Source: Acidobacteriota bacterium
GTDB taxonomy: Bacteria > Acidobacteriota > Terriglobia > Bryobacterales > Bryobacteraceae
DNA: 42,859 nt
Direction: 5' to 3'
NCBI GenBank assembly: GCA_003223115.1
Contig: QHXW01000207.1
Span: 1 to 42,859 of the forward strand
Positions 42,337 through 42,859 of this stretch are shown one piece after another. Numbering within the stretch: the first letter of the stretch is position 1; the number at the start of each line of letters is the position of its first letter. Both the position numbers and the translations under genes were made by a program. Below the pieces are notes generated by a model, which was given only the letters and a program-made list of their open reading frames with translations, was not told where the DNA came from and made no database searches.

Positions 42337-42561
42337 GTGAGCTACTTCAATCTTGAAATCAATCCGCAGATCGCAACATCGCTTGTTCATTGCCTCAACC
42401 ACCGACACAAAGGCGCCCGCAGATTTCCGGTCACGGCCCCCGACGCGCAAGGTACCCTGATCGTGTGGGCGCGCGATCCGCAAGAGTGCCGGGAACACAT
42501 AATGAATGCGTTGTTCGATCTCATCTTTGAATTGAACGGAACCGTTTCGGCGCCGCCGTAA
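42337..42561 (+). CDS. Small hypothetical protein of the mobile region
   Basis: A 74-residue protein: (M)SYFNLEINPQIATSLVHCL, a basic NHRHKGARRFPV turn, TLIVWARDPQECREHIM and a C-terminal helix. The GTG at 42337 has GGAG ~8 nt upstream; the in-frame region further upstream reads like non-coding sequence, so the short form is preferred. I recognise no family. Confidence 0.45.
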   Translation: MSYFNLEINPQIATSLVHCLNHRHKGARRFPVTAPDAQGTLIVWARDPQECREHIMNALFDLIFELNGTVSAPP

Positions 42562-42859
42562 CCCAATCCCCATGCATCTTCTGTGGAGCCATGCCTCCGG
42601 CGGTGCCGGATTGAACAGCCTGTGACTTCGACCGCAGCCGACTACCGGCTTTCCGCGCCGCCGTTTTTGGGGAGACAGCCGATGTTGGAAATAAACGACT
42701 TGACTGGAAGTCACAGGGGCCGATTTTGAAGTGAGCTGGGATGCGCGGGACTGTCTCGCCTCGTGAAAGTGGTAGGCGACCACTTTGAACAACGGCAAAG
42801 ACGCATCCGATCTTTCCCTAGGCAGCTGGGGATAACCGGTTCCCAGCGGTCTTCCTAAT

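Noticed and set aside
42766-42786. Perfect 8-bp stem hairpin AAAGTGGT/ACCACTTT
   Set aside because: No T-tract and no clear upstream gene end nearby; it may be an element end, but there is no second copy in the window. The rest of 42562-42859 shows nothing I can support.

Overview
The window looks like a chromosomal segment of an Acidobacteriota bacterium, most likely from the Solibacter/Bryobacter group. Evidence: two permeases of the family known as 'acidobacterial duplicated orphan permease' (ADOP, MacB/FtsX-like), a CarD-type regulator, a Uma2-family protein, a ceramidase-like hydrolase, a heme-copper oxidase operon with two subunit III genes, and several small proteins I associate with that phylum. 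The assignment is inference from protein families; there is no rRNA gene here.

Layout. 1-3870: an upstream gene cut by the window edge, a BlaI-type repressor, then a tightly coupled envelope-sugar cluster (two GT9 heptosyltransferases flanking a cytidylyltransferase-like protein with a broken active site, then an ICMT-like membrane methyltransferase). 3925-4778: a thiol-disulfide protein and a small unknown. 4806-7232: one ADOP permease gene destroyed by frameshifts, an amber codon and an in-place inversion of its middle third. 7391-12653: a secreted CocE/S15 hydrolase, an SDR lacking its catalytic tyrosine, and a two-gene His/Met-rich membrane pair. 12792-14079: gene remnants. 14080-23435: DinB protein, Lhr-type helicase, ceramidase-like hydrolase, Uma2 protein, M1 aminopeptidase. 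23474-29973 (minus strand): PQQ-like beta-propeller protein, an aa3-type cytochrome oxidase operon (subunits II, I, III, III, IV plus a small CxxC membrane protein) and a CarD regulator upstream with a near-consensus sigma70 promoter. 30215-31069: Tat-exported TIM-barrel protein. 31596-36962: a two-gene ATP-dependent iron-sulfur dehydratase/activase ('archerase') system with a double ASKHA ATPase. 37083-37382: a small coiled protein.

A tRNA-Asp gene (37631-37707) marks the start of a degraded mobile region running to the window end. It holds an integrase C-terminal remnant next to the tRNA 3' end, a 485-bp element with doubled inverted terminal repeats and no transposase, an orphan PRTRC-system protein E gene (a plasmid marker), the C-terminal half of a second ADOP permease, a frameshifted DUF932-like phage/plasmid gene, and two small ORFs with good ribosome-binding sites.

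Best candidates for something new: the archerase pair of unknown substrate, the His/Met-rich membrane pair at 9970-12653, the catalytically degenerate nucleotidyltransferase inside the heptosyltransferase cluster, and the inversion-scarred permease gene. All functional calls rest on reading motifs by eye; no searches were run.
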